In this document: positions 1 to 8,695 of the stretch, piece by piece
Numbering within the stretch: the first letter of the stretch is position 1
How the letters are laid out: every line of letters begins with the position of its first letter
Source of the DNA: Gammaproteobacteria bacterium bin55
Lineage (GTDB): Bacteria > Pseudomonadota > Gammaproteobacteria > Pseudomonadales > Azotimanducaceae
NCBI GenBank assembly: GCA_002238665.1
Contig: MPMU01000015.1
Span: 1 to 38,164 of the forward strand
Direction: 5' to 3'
DNA length: 38,164 nucleotides
The notes under the pieces: model-generated
What the model saw: only the letters and a program-made list of their open reading frames with translations
What the model was told of the DNA's origin: nothing
Database searches by the model: none
Position numbers and translations under genes: made by a program

Positions 1-1776
1 AGAAATCCGCAGAGCCTCCTCAATACTATCATGACTCGCTTCTGACATTACCAATTTTTCGTATTGTTCAATTGATACTGTTCTGTAAGGCGATAGGCTT
101 TCTACAGTGAACGGAGATGCAATACGTTTGACACCTTTCTTCTTGTGAGGTCGATCGACTAAGTAAGTGAAACTAGGTGATTTATCGTATGCAAGTGTTG
201 CAGCACTGACGTACGGAACTCGTTCATAGACGAATCCGACTGAGGGATCGACTGAATTAATGTTCGGTTGATTTGGTGACTCGTTGTTGTATTCCGACTC
301 CAGACTAAGGCCTTCCTTGCTGTCTGCCAAAATCCACCATTCGTGAACACTACTCAGAATCCGTTGGCGAGCGAGAGCAATTGGTATACGCGATGCGTCT
401 GTTGCAATCCACCGGCGTCCCCACCTCTCCGCGACAAGTGGGGTCGTACCTGAACCACAGGTGATATCTAACACAAGGTCGCCTGGATCTGTCGACATAA
501 GAATGCATCGTTCGACTACTTTTTCGGCGGTCTCCACAACGTAATGAAGATCATTTGGGCTGTTTTTTTCATCCCAGACGTTGTGTAATCGGGTTCCAGG
601 CACTTCAGTGTCATATCTTTTCCAGTTCAATCCTCCACTTGAGGTACCGAAAAGACGGTTCTTTTCAGAGAGTCGATTTAATCCCTCGTGACCGACGGTC
701 CAATGGGAATTGCTAGTACATTGATAGTTTCGCCCTTGCCAAACGAAAGGTTCTGAGCGTCCAGTTGTTGATTGGTGTTGTGACATCAATGGCATACTTT
801 GGAATAATCTGGAATCAGTGGGAAGGTTCTCTGGACTTAGCCTTTCTTTAGAAGTGAGAGAACGCGCACTGCCATCAGGTAATTCGATGCACGCGTGGAA
901 GGACATAGCTTCAATAATTTCTGCCTCGGTTGTGTGATGTCGATGCAAATTACGAAACTTAACATTCGGCTTGTCCTTGGCATACCACAGTAAGTAGTCA
1001 GCGACTTCAGAAATAGTTCTTGCCGATGAAGCACCAGTTTTACGGAAGGTAATAGTCGCGACGCGGTTCTCGGCTCCAAACACCTCGTCTAGGATGATTG
1101 CCATTCGGTGTACGTTTTCTGATCCTATCTGCAAGAACAGACTTCCGTCGTCCGACAGTAATGACCGTGCAAGCGTCAGGTTTGCTCGTATTGAATCCAG
1201 GTAGTCGTGAATTCCTCGCCTGTAGGTATCTCGAAACACACGAACCATTTCTGGTTCAGGCGAGAGTCCTTTCGTGTTCGTTTGCTTCGAAGTTCGATTT
1301 GAAGCGTCGACCTGCATCGTGGAATTGAAGGAAATTCCATAGGGTGGATCGAAGTACACCATCTGGACTTTTCCGGTAAGATGTTCTTTTGCCGCGAGCG
1401 ATGCCAGGATCTGCGCGGAGTCTCCATGTATCAGCCTATTGGTCCAATTTCCCTCGTGCTCATACCACTCATAGATGGCATCCTCCTCGAGATCGCCAAA
1501 AAGCGAGCTACTAAGGGCTAAGTCTGGTTCTCTTTGAAGTTGCCGTAAAAACTGCTCTGATTCGATGACTTCGTGAACGTAAAGCGGAGTTGCTTTCTTG
1601 CTGACTTGATCTGGTTGTTTTCGATCCCACGCGAGTCTCGGTGTATTCGAATTTCTTAGTTCAGGTATGTAATCAATAGGCGCAGTGTCCCTATCGTCCA
1701 TGTATCTCCCGGTTTCGTGTGTCGGCCTAATGGGACTCGAACTGGTTTTGTGTTCGTAACTTTGCTGTTCGCTCAC
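1..1776 (-). CDS. mod: Type III-like N6-adenine DNA methyltransferase (Mod), 3' end outside window
   Basis: This is the modification subunit; it methylates adenine at N6 in the recognition site and supplies DNA specificity to the restriction subunit encoded just upstream. Starting at GTG 1776, the frame is open to the left edge (592 codons), so the C-terminus is missing. Motif IV (YFDPPYG) falls at nt 1356-1336 and motif I (DITCGSGTT) at about nt 468-442. That order, DPPY first with a long target-recognition stretch between, is class beta, as in Type III and related Mod proteins. The GTG is preceded by GGAG (1787-1784) with a 7-nt spacer and lies 2 nt after the res stop codon. An ATG at 1701 with GGGAG before it is an alternative start. 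I checked that motif IV, motif I and the edge are all in the same frame, so the gene is not frameshifted. Family assignment is strong; recognition sequence is unknown. Confidence 0.9.
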   Translation of the reverse strand, partial: MSEQQSYEHKTSSSPIRPTHETGRYMDDRDTAPIDYIPELRNSNTPRLAWDRKQPDQVSKKATPLYVHEVIESEQFLRQLQREPDLALSSSLFGDLEEDAIYEWYEHEGNWTNRLIHGDSAQILASLAAKEHLTGKVQMVYFDPPYGISFNSTMQVDASNRTSKQTNTKGLSPEPEMVRVFRDTYRRGIHDYLDSIRANLTLARSLLSDDGSLFLQIGSENVHRMAIILDEVFGAENRVATITFRKTGASSARTISEVADYLLWYAKDKPNVKFRNLHRHHTTEAEIIEAMSFHACIELPDGSARSLTSKERLSPENLPTDSRLFQSMPLMSQHQSTTGRSEPFVWQGRNYQCTSNSHWTVGHEGLNRLSEKNRLFGTSSGGLNWKRYDTEVPGTRLHNVWDEKNSPNDLHYVVETAEKVVERCILMSTDPGDLVLDITCGSGTTPLVAERWGRRWIATDASRIPIALARQRILSSVHEWWILADSKEGLSLESEYNNESPNQPNINSVDPSVGFVYERVPYVSAATLAYDKSPSFTYLVDRPHKKKGVKRIASPFTVESLSPYRTVSIEQYEKLVMSEASHDSIEEALRIS

Positions 1777-1778
1777 AC

Positions 1779-4631
1779 TTATTCTCCAAGTATTTCATTT
1801 AATTGAGTTTCAAATTGATTCGGATCCGTAACGTAAACGTAAGTCCATCGTCCTTTAAGCGCTAGGTCCTTGGACGATGTAAGTACTTCGCACCATCTTT
1901 CAGCAGCCTGTTTCTTCAACTCACTGGCTGGATCCTCATGACCTTTGACTTCAATTACTAGATTGTGAGTTTCTGCACCATTCATCAAAGCAACAAAATC
2001 TGGCTCATATTCACGCCAACTCCCCATGCGGGTATCCCACCATGGGATTCTCCAGTCAAGTCGAAAATTGCGGACCCACGACTTTATTGAGTCATGCGTA
2101 TCAAGGCTTCTTGCCACTCGTGATTCCCAACCGGAGTGACAAGCCGCCGCATTAAGATGTGACTTCCTAAGCGGATACACATACTCCTTCAAAGTAGTCT
2201 CGAATCTCACGTTTCGCGTTGTGGTTGTCTTTGGTCCATCATCGAATACAACCCTGAGGCCAGAGTCAGCACCAGTTTCATTTACACAGCACTTTGCAAC
2301 CTCCTCTATCACAACTTGAAGAAGACTAGGATCTGACAGTAGATCAATTCGGTTGATTTTGACCCGTTCATGCTTGAGCCATGCGTCAATTGCGCGTTTC
2401 GCATCAACGAACAACAACCCTCGACGATTTAAGATAGGACTGGAAGATTCATCGCTTGAAGATTTCAATGAACCTAACCAAAGATCAACCAATTCCTTGG
2501 CTAACTGGAAAGTTATTTTGCCTACACGTTCGTTTGTAGATTCAATTGTCGTTTCTTCGCCAATCCCTGCAGGATTACGTAGCTTTTGAAGCTCCCAATT
2601 TGGCAGATCAGGTTTGAAATCCGATACCTGTTCAGGAATTAGTCGAAAGCGATTACCCTCCGGGATTGTTATTTCTAAATTCTTGATGTTCGGCCAAGTT
2701 ATTTGATAGTCGGCTTTCTCATCTCGCGATTCCACTACCTTAGGTGTAGGTATTTCATCTATGTTTCTTTCTTCACCACGCCGTTTCCGCAAACCTGGAT
2801 AAGGCACCCCAAATACTTCTGCATATTCAGCCACGCCTGGTGTGTCTAGACTAATCCTGCGAAGCGCTCTGCCTACAACCTGCTCAATGAGTAACACGCT
2901 GTTGAATCGTCGAAAACCGAAGACATGGGTCACGGTCCTTGCATCCCAGCCCTCACTCAGCATAGCTACTGAAATTACGCAGCGGATGCGTCCGCCCGGT
3001 TTGCTAGGTACACCAACTGTATTGATGATGTTTCGAATCACTTCCGACGCTTCTTTCTCGGAAGTCTCAGGTGCTCTTAGCTCTTTCTGACCTTCTATGA
3101 TTTTCTTTGCTTGTGCGTTTAAATCTTCTCCACCATCGGCTATTCGACTATGGGCCATGATGGTTGGTAGATCTTCTATTGGTAACGGAAAACCGGTACT
3201 TTCGTCAATGTTCGAAAACTCCTCAACCGAACCAGGTTGCCACAAACCGTCGTCGCCTGGTGAACCGGATACCCAGTTGTAGAGCACAATCGCGTTGTGT
3301 ACGGAATTCACTACAACGATGACGGCGGGCACCCTTCCCGCAGACTGGTAAGCGCTTAAGCGATTTTTTCGCCAATCTCCTGCGAGAGCTCGCATCAAAG
3401 CCTTTACTTCTTGAGGTGGTTCCTCCCCCCATTTTGGCTTTTGCTTCTGATCATCGATGCAGTGGCGATATAGATTTGAGATACCCGACTCAACGTCATC
3501 TAGTTCCTCGGAAATAGGGAGTCTTGGGATCTTACAGATTCCAGCCTCTATTGCATCCTCGATTCCGAAGTCACTCACAACCCATGGAAAAACCGCCGTG
3601 TTCAATCCGCGAGGCTTTTTAAGATATGCGGGTGTGGCGGAGAAATCAATGACCGCGCGTAAATCGCGTTCTGCTCGAAGCATCACCAAAGCGCTAAACC
3701 ACTGTCCCTCCTGGTCTAACTCATCTCCCTTCATGTCGCCCGACGTAGCTTGCTCGCCTCGTCTTCGACAGTGATGTCCCTCGTCTTGAAATACGTATAA
3801 GGGAAGGCGGTCGGAATCCTCATCCAGCAAGCGATCTAGCATTGATTTTCGGGTTTCTATTTTTACAACCGTACCGAGGACCCTCCGTTCGACACCTGAA
3901 GGAGGCGAACCGAGGCCTGAAAAGGTCTCTTCGTTCTGACGGAACTTGTGGAAATTGAGAATGTGAATTGTTGCTTGGGTTAGAGAATTGTCCCGATGAG
4001 GTACGATGTCGGAACGTCTGACATCTCTCTTGATCGTTTGTAATCGATCTTGAACGGTTAAGTTTGGATTGATAATGACAACATGGCACCCTTCTGGATG
4101 TATCTTCTCAAGACAGCCAATCAACATGGTCATGACTCTGGTTTTACCTGCGCCTGTTGCCATTTTGACGGCAAGCCGATTTATGCCTTCGTTCCATGTG
4201 GCATTGACTTCGCGCAAGCGCCCACGAATCCTGCGTAATTGGTCATCTTGATAGTCGCGAAGTAGCCACATAATCGTTTCGACTGCTTCTCTCTGACAAA
4301 AATATGTAGGAGTGTCACTGTAAGGGTCGTTCGCTTCGTCTACCCAACGTGCTAGAAGCTTTTGCGCTCGCGTCCCCTTAAAACCATCTTCGCGCCACTC
4401 AGAAACATAGTCTCTTATCTCATTGACTGTCGCATAAGGTTCATCGTGCTGTGATACGATTTTCTCTGTATTCTTACGACCGATATCCGCAATACTCGGT
4501 TGGCTCGGTCGACGACCTTTGGTATACACTGGCAACTCAAGAGGTGAGTGCTGGTCGACTTTATAGTGGCTTGTTGGTTCTTCCCACGGCGTGTGCAGTA
4601 TGGGTTGCTCTTCAGGATTTGGTGTTTCCAT
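1779..4631 (-). CDS. res: Type III-like restriction endonuclease subunit (Res): DEAD/DEAH translocase plus PD-(D/E)XK nuclease
   Basis: This 950-residue protein is the ATP-dependent restriction subunit. Visible motifs in order are Walker A (MATGAGKT, 157-164), a DEAD-box-like DEGHH (283-287), motif III FSATP (330-334), a motif V-like SEGWDA region (559-564), motif VI QVVGRALRR (584-592), and near the C-terminus a nuclease signature with PD at 877-878 and EVK at 894-896. This layout of SF2 helicase followed by C-terminal PD-(D/E)XK is that of Type III Res subunits. The 950-residue length is normal for the family. It lies upstream of mod with 2 nt between them, so the pair is probably co-transcribed from the gap at 4632-5161. 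Usually mod precedes res, so the order is inverted here. Some database subfamilies of Res-like enzymes may fit better than classical EcoP1I; I cannot tell from motifs alone. Confidence 0.92.
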   Translation of the reverse strand: METPNPEEQPILHTPWEEPTSHYKVDQHSPLELPVYTKGRRPSQPSIADIGRKNTEKIVSQHDEPYATVNEIRDYVSEWREDGFKGTRAQKLLARWVDEANDPYSDTPTYFCQREAVETIMWLLRDYQDDQLRRIRGRLREVNATWNEGINRLAVKMATGAGKTRVMTMLIGCLEKIHPEGCHVVIINPNLTVQDRLQTIKRDVRRSDIVPHRDNSLTQATIHILNFHKFRQNEETFSGLGSPPSGVERRVLGTVVKIETRKSMLDRLLDEDSDRLPLYVFQDEGHHCRRRGEQATSGDMKGDELDQEGQWFSALVMLRAERDLRAVIDFSATPAYLKKPRGLNTAVFPWVVSDFGIEDAIEAGICKIPRLPISEELDDVESGISNLYRHCIDDQKQKPKWGEEPPQEVKALMRALAGDWRKNRLSAYQSAGRVPAVIVVVNSVHNAIVLYNWVSGSPGDDGLWQPGSVEEFSNIDESTGFPLPIEDLPTIMAHSRIADGGEDLNAQAKKIIEGQKELRAPETSEKEASEVIRNIINTVGVPSKPGGRIRCVISVAMLSEGWDARTVTHVFGFRRFNSVLLIEQVVGRALRRISLDTPGVAEYAEVFGVPYPGLRKRRGEERNIDEIPTPKVVESRDEKADYQITWPNIKNLEITIPEGNRFRLIPEQVSDFKPDLPNWELQKLRNPAGIGEETTIESTNERVGKITFQLAKELVDLWLGSLKSSSDESSSPILNRRGLLFVDAKRAIDAWLKHERVKINRIDLLSDPSLLQVVIEEVAKCCVNETGADSGLRVVFDDGPKTTTTRNVRFETTLKEYVYPLRKSHLNAAACHSGWESRVARSLDTHDSIKSWVRNFRLDWRIPWWDTRMGSWREYEPDFVALMNGAETHNLVIEVKGHEDPASELKKQAAERWCEVLTSSKDLALKGRWTYVYVTDPNQFETQLNEILGE

Positions 4632-5161
4632 TTTTGCTATCTATTGATGTTTTATTAGGGTTTTCTTCCACGGCTGGGTCTGCCGCCCAAGACGTAGTTG
4701 ACCCCTAACGGCATGAATTCTGGTTGGTCTCATCACAGCTAGTCTCCATCTCCAACAGTCGACCTGTGTAAGCGCTGACATAGGTGAATTTCTTGTCTGA
4801 AATATGACCATACATCTAGGTGATCTTCTCCACTATGTGTAGTCCCAGCACATTTCGCATGGGATAACACAGTATTGGTCAATACGAAAAAACTCACGTC
4901 TATCTTCAGTTCAAATTGTAATTGTTTTGTGACTTTATTGAAAATTTCCGCAAAAATATTCCCGTATCACATATATCAACAATTATATACTAAGTAAATT
5001 CCTACTACGATAAAATCGTTGTGCGAAATGCTCAATTTCTTGCATGTGAGTAAGAGGTAAAAACAACATCCAAAGTGCAGTTTAGCCTAGTCCTAGCTTG
5101 ACCTGCAACGTCTAATCAGGTAGGAGTACTTTGGTCAATTCACTGACTGTAGGCGACTGGC
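4632..5161. other. AT-rich intergenic gap between toxin-antitoxin pair and restriction genes
   Basis: I see no convincing gene here on either strand. The part from about 4910 to 5040 is strongly AT-rich. It contains a perfect palindrome at 4872-4885, and its 9-nt core TTGGTCAAT recurs at 5131-5139. The stretch must hold the promoter for the leftward res-mod operon and the end of the leftward PIN transcript. No clear -35/-10 pair or terminator hairpin could be assigned. Confidence 0.6.
4872..4885. promoter_or_regulatory. Perfect palindrome, candidate operator upstream of res-mod
   Basis: The sequence GTATTGGTCAATAC has two 6-bp inverted arms around a GT centre. It lies about 240 nt upstream of the res start in a gene-free region. 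XRE-type regulators often bind such dyads, and an XRE-domain protein is encoded at 5703-6809, but a link is only inferred. Confidence 0.35.
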
Positions 5162-5698
5162 TTACTTGTGTGGGCTTATGAACTGGTCTTGCCAGACACC
5201 TAGTTCTAACAGTAGCGCATAAAGATGGATAGATGGAAAACCCAGTGAACCCGCGGCAATATTCAATGGAACTTGCGGGATTTGCTTCCTCGATTCTTGG
5301 GTTACAACGACCGGATGTTCACCGAGCGATTTCAACTTCAATGCAGTTGCGAGTATATATGGGTCCGCATCCCGTTCATTCTTCAGTTTCGTCATTTCTG
5401 GAGTGAATCGAGCAATCGGATGATTACGAACCGTTTCTAGTTCTTCGTCGCAAGTTCCCAATCTACAACCTAAATCCTGATTTTTCTTTGCCCAAGCCAG
5501 TGGCAAATCTACTACTCCAGTTTTTGTGACTTCCTGAAGTTCCTTTAAGACCTTGATCGGGTAGAGAATTCTTCGGTCATTGCAAACCTTGGTCAACTCT
5601 TCAAAAACTTGCCTACGATATTCGGGATTTAGTAGTTGCTTTATTTCGATTAGAGCAGATGTGTCGAGAACCCAAATCCGTTCAGCAAAAGTATCCAC
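5162..5698 (-). CDS. PIN-like DUF4411-type protein, probable toxin (ribonuclease)
   Basis: This 178-residue protein has the spaced acidic residues of a PIN-like nuclease. They are D12 in WVLDTSALIE near the N-terminus, E53 in VLKELQEV, and an acidic cluster at 109-112 before a PYILATAL helix. A conserved-looking TQES follows at 133-136, and the C-terminal part carries no other domain. PIN toxins cleave RNA. It starts 4 nt after the stop of the XRE/metallopeptidase gene, so the two are almost certainly one operon. Pairings of COG2856-type XRE/Zn-peptidases with DUF4411-like PIN proteins have been proposed as toxin-antitoxin systems. Family membership is by motif and context; toxicity is inferred. 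The protein could also act as a domesticated nuclease within the island. Confidence 0.78.
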   Translation of the reverse strand: MDTFAERIWVLDTSALIEIKQLLNPEYRRQVFEELTKVCNDRRILYPIKVLKELQEVTKTGVVDLPLAWAKKNQDLGCRLGTCDEELETVRNHPIARFTPEMTKLKNERDADPYILATALKLKSLGEHPVVVTQESRKQIPQVPLNIAAGSLGFPSIHLYALLLELGVWQDQFISPHK

Positions 5699-5702
5699 TT
5701 CA

Positions 5703-6809
5703 TTACAACTCTTCTGGTAGCATCACGAGATAATCCCTGATGTCCGATTCATTGACAATACCTATTTCATATGCTTGGCGAACATCTGATAGGCAACTAC
5801 CGTATTTATGATGTCTAACGACTTTCCTAGTTCTAGTTTGTGATGGATCGTAACGCCCACCCGGCTGCCTCTTCTCGTATCGAGACTCCAATCGACGTAA
5901 ATCTGTCCATTTTGCCAAGCCAATTTCAACTAAACGCAGTAGAGCAGCCTTTCGACTTACGTACAGCTTGTTGGACATCCATGTAGCCAATCGGAGTGGG
6001 TCACTCCTGTGTTTTTGATCTAAGACTGTCAGCAGTTCCTTGCGTGGCATGAGAAAAGAAGCCGCAAATTTCTCGCACCATCTTTCAATGGGATCTAGTG
6101 ATGGTTGGTGCACCTGTTCCTCAACACACGAAGAGCTAGTTTGGGTCACTACATGGCCTAGCTCGTGAAATAAAGTGTAAATACGAACAGTAGGATGCCA
6201 TGTCGTGCTAACTCCGATCAATAACGGTTTGTTTGACGCGAACGAAAAGCCTCTACTTGAATTCTCTCCTAAGGAATACAGGAACACTAGAAGACCCAAA
6301 CGTTCAACTTCGTTACGCCAGAACTTAAAAGCTAGCGAGGGGGAGCCAAGTGACATTTGATCTGTTACTGAAACTTGAAAAAACTCCGTTCTGATACTCT
6401 CTGCAATTTCTTCAGGATCCTCATTTGTCGATACCACGGGTAGATCACAACGCACGCGACCTAGATCACTTCGAATTCCGTCAATGAATCGACCGATACA
6501 GTAGGAATCTCGAATCGCTACCCTCTCCTCTGGCGACATTCTTCTAGTGGATGTGCCGAATGCAAATCTCATTGACACAGTTGGCTCCATCGAAACTGGT
6601 GGCGGGTCTATGAAGAAGACTTCATCTGGTCTCTTAAGTAAATTGGCAAGCTTCTTGAATTGGGTTCGATTGGGTTTTTCGTCACCTCCCACCCAAGTTG
6701 CAATGGACCCTAGTGGAAATTTGAGCTTTTCTTCGATTTCCTTCTGCGTATAACCAGACTCTCGAACCGCCCAATCTAACGTTTTAGGCTTGACAGATAC
6801 AAGAGCCAT
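5703..6809 (-). CDS. XRE-family regulator fused to ImmA/IrrE-type metallopeptidase, probable antitoxin
   Basis: This 368-residue protein begins with a helix-turn-helix domain (about residues 8-60; TQKEIEEKLK followed by GSIATWVGG). It continues with an ImmA/IrrE (M78, COG2856) peptidase domain carrying the zinc motif HELGH at 215-219. The third ligand is probably E242 or E246, in the segment before FAASFLMP, which is typical of the family. Members of this family cleave or sequester regulators and often act as antitoxins or prophage/ICE switch proteins. It is the first gene of a two-gene leftward operon with the PIN-like gene. Upstream, on the coding strand, lies a tandem TGAAC direct repeat with 10-bp spacing (6832-6849) that could be its own operator. 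The catalytic motif is intact, so active proteolysis is plausible. Confidence 0.85.
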   Translation of the reverse strand: MALVSVKPKTLDWAVRESGYTQKEIEEKLKFPLGSIATWVGGDEKPNRTQFKKLANLLKRPDEVFFIDPPPVSMEPTVSMRFAFGTSTRRMSPEERVAIRDSYCIGRFIDGIRSDLGRVRCDLPVVSTNEDPEEIAESIRTEFFQVSVTDQMSLGSPSLAFKFWRNEVERLGLLVFLYSLGENSSRGFSFASNKPLLIGVSTTWHPTVRIYTLFHELGHVVTQTSSSCVEEQVHQPSLDPIERWCEKFAASFLMPRKELLTVLDQKHRSDPLRLATWMSNKLYVSRKAALLRLVEIGLAKWTDLRRLESRYEKRQPGGRYDPSQTRTRKVVRHHKYGSCLSDVRQAYEIGIVNESDIRDYLVMLPEEL

Positions 6810-6831
6810 GGTTATCTATATCCGATAGGTC

Positions 6832-6849
6832 GAAGTTCACGAAGGTTCA
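6832..6849. promoter_or_regulatory. Tandem 9-nt direct repeat upstream of XRE/metallopeptidase gene
   Basis: GAAGTTCAC is followed directly by GAAGGTTCA, so the core recurs about one helical turn apart. It lies 23 nt upstream of the XRE-domain gene start (reading leftward). This is a plausible autoregulatory site, supported only by position and repeat structure. Confidence 0.3.
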
Positions 6850-7070
6850 TTTTTTGGTTCGGCTAACCGCCTATATTAGTGTACGAGGAGGAAGCAATTC
6901 GTACCGGGAGACAAAACCCAGTTTTCCAGTAAGTTGCATTATCTGTACGAATTGTATTTTTTTAGCTTCTATCAGTCATTCTGAACGTGTCAATTTCAGT
7001 ACCACAACAAATCCAAGAGCGCAAGAATTCGATAGTCACCTCCGAAAATTCACCTAAGACAAGCAACAAT

Positions 7071-8624
7071 TCAAATAATCCTTGAATCGTGTTTGCCCCA
7101 GTATTTATCTCTCAAAATTCGCTTGTAGAGCTTGCCTGTCGGTAAACGTGGTAGCTCATCGATGAAATCGATGCTTCTTGGAACCATGTAATGGGCAAGA
7201 TGCTCTCGTGCAAACGCGATCAGGTCCTGTTCAAGATCAGCACTACCCTCGATTCCTTCCGCGAGTTGAACAACTGCCTTGACTTCCTCACCGAAGTCCT
7301 CATTCGGAACACCGAAAACTGCAACATCCAGTATCTGGTCATGCATGATCAATGCATTCTCAATCTCTTGGGGATAGATGTTTACTCCGCCCGAGATGAT
7401 CATGAAAGTCTTTCTGTCCGTTAGATAGAGATAGCCATCTTCGTCTAAATATCCAACATCACCGAGAGCAGACCAATTAGGATGGATAGGGTGTTGTGCT
7501 TCCTTTGTCTTTTCAGGCGCATTGTGATACTCAAACGACATCTGCTCCTGCTCGAAATAAACAATTCCAGATTGACCTATTTGTAATTCATTACCCTCTT
7601 CATCACAAATATGAATAGGACCTGCTGCGGATTTACCTACGGTGCCAGGATGTTCAAGCCATTCCTCACTGCCGATACGAGTAATACCGTTACCTTCGGT
7701 TCCGGCGTAGTACTCCTCAATGATGGGTCCCCACCATTCAATCATTCGTTTTTTCACGTCTACTGGACACGGTGCCGCCGCGTGAATCGCGACCTTGTGA
7801 GATGACAGATCGTATTGAAAACGTTCTGCGTCAGTCAATTTCAGCATCCGCACAAACATCGTAGGCACCCACTGACTATGTGTAATCGAAAACTCTTCGA
7901 TGCAACGTAATGCCTCTAAAGCATCAAAGCGAGGCATCACAACATTAGTTCCACCAAGTCTGTGGACTTGATTGGTAAACGCGAATGGAGCGGCGTGATA
8001 TAGAGGCGCTGGAGACAAATATACAGTGTCCAGGCCAAAGCCGTAAGCGCCCAGAATGGGTATATCGTCGTCAAAATCAGTGATCCTAATAGGGGGTAGA
8101 GGTCGCAAAATCCCCTTAGGCTTTCCAGTCGTTCCCGAACTGTACAGCATCGTACTTCCTAACCACTGATCGGTCAACGGTTTTGGACTGGCTGAGTTCA
8201 AAGTATCTTCATAGGAATCCCAACCTGCTATCGTCCCTTCGCACATCAATCTGAGAGTGCAATCTGCAAACTCCGATTCGGTAATTAGATTTTCTGCTAC
8301 CTCTGATAACACACTCGTTGTAACCAAGCACTTCGACATACTGTCTTGGACGATGTAGGAGACTTCAGGTGCAGTAAGGTATCGATTGATAGTCGTGAGA
8401 TACAACCCCGATCGCAAAGCAGCCCACGCAATCTCAAAATATTTCAGATTGTTATCCATAAAGATGGAAATGTGATCGCCACGACGTAGACCACTGTCAT
8501 ACAGGAACTGGGACAACCGGTTGGAGTTCTCATCCAATTGCTGATAAGTGACTGTTTCGCCGGTGATGCTGTGGATAGCAGCAGCTTTCTCAGGAAACTC
8601 ACGAGCATATTTACCTGGATACAT
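7071..8624 (-). CDS. AMP-dependent acyl-CoA synthetase/ligase
   Basis: This enzyme adenylates a carboxylic acid and transfers it to coenzyme A. The 517-residue protein has the P-loop-like AMP-binding signature YSSGTTGKPKG (161-171), an A5-like YYAGTEG segment in the middle, a GVNIYPQEIE hinge region and the catalytic lysine K498 in LPTGKL near the C-terminus. The length is normal for the class. The substrate cannot be deduced. It is followed at a short distance upstream by the leftward MaoC gene (71-nt gap), so the two are likely co-transcribed. The divergent CaiB/LLM pair suggests a shared pathway of CoA-thioester degradation. It could be a fatty, aryl or terpenoid-acid ligase; no motif here distinguishes these. 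Confidence 0.9.
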   Translation of the reverse strand: MYPGKYAREFPEKAAAIHSITGETVTYQQLDENSNRLSQFLYDSGLRRGDHISIFMDNNLKYFEIAWAALRSGLYLTTINRYLTAPEVSYIVQDSMSKCLVTTSVLSEVAENLITESEFADCTLRLMCEGTIAGWDSYEDTLNSASPKPLTDQWLGSTMLYSSGTTGKPKGILRPLPPIRITDFDDDIPILGAYGFGLDTVYLSPAPLYHAAPFAFTNQVHRLGGTNVVMPRFDALEALRCIEEFSITHSQWVPTMFVRMLKLTDAERFQYDLSSHKVAIHAAAPCPVDVKKRMIEWWGPIIEEYYAGTEGNGITRIGSEEWLEHPGTVGKSAAGPIHICDEEGNELQIGQSGIVYFEQEQMSFEYHNAPEKTKEAQHPIHPNWSALGDVGYLDEDGYLYLTDRKTFMIISGGVNIYPQEIENALIMHDQILDVAVFGVPNEDFGEEVKAVVQLAEGIEGSADLEQDLIAFAREHLAHYMVPRSIDFIDELPRLPTGKLYKRILRDKYWGKHDSRII

Positions 8625-8695
8625 TTGACCTACTCTTTGCGTTAGTCGAGTTAGAGACCTACTCTAACCTCAATTTTGATCGGTATTGGAGTTAA

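Noticed and set aside
159..1427. Three short minus-strand frames that could suggest a decayed methyltransferase
   Set aside because: They are out of frame with the real gene. The GTG 1776 frame stays open from motif IV through motif I to the window edge, so mod is intact here.
6854..7057. 67-codon plus-strand frame between the toxin-antitoxin pair and the ligase
   Set aside because: The residue pattern has no family resemblance and there is no good ribosome binding site.
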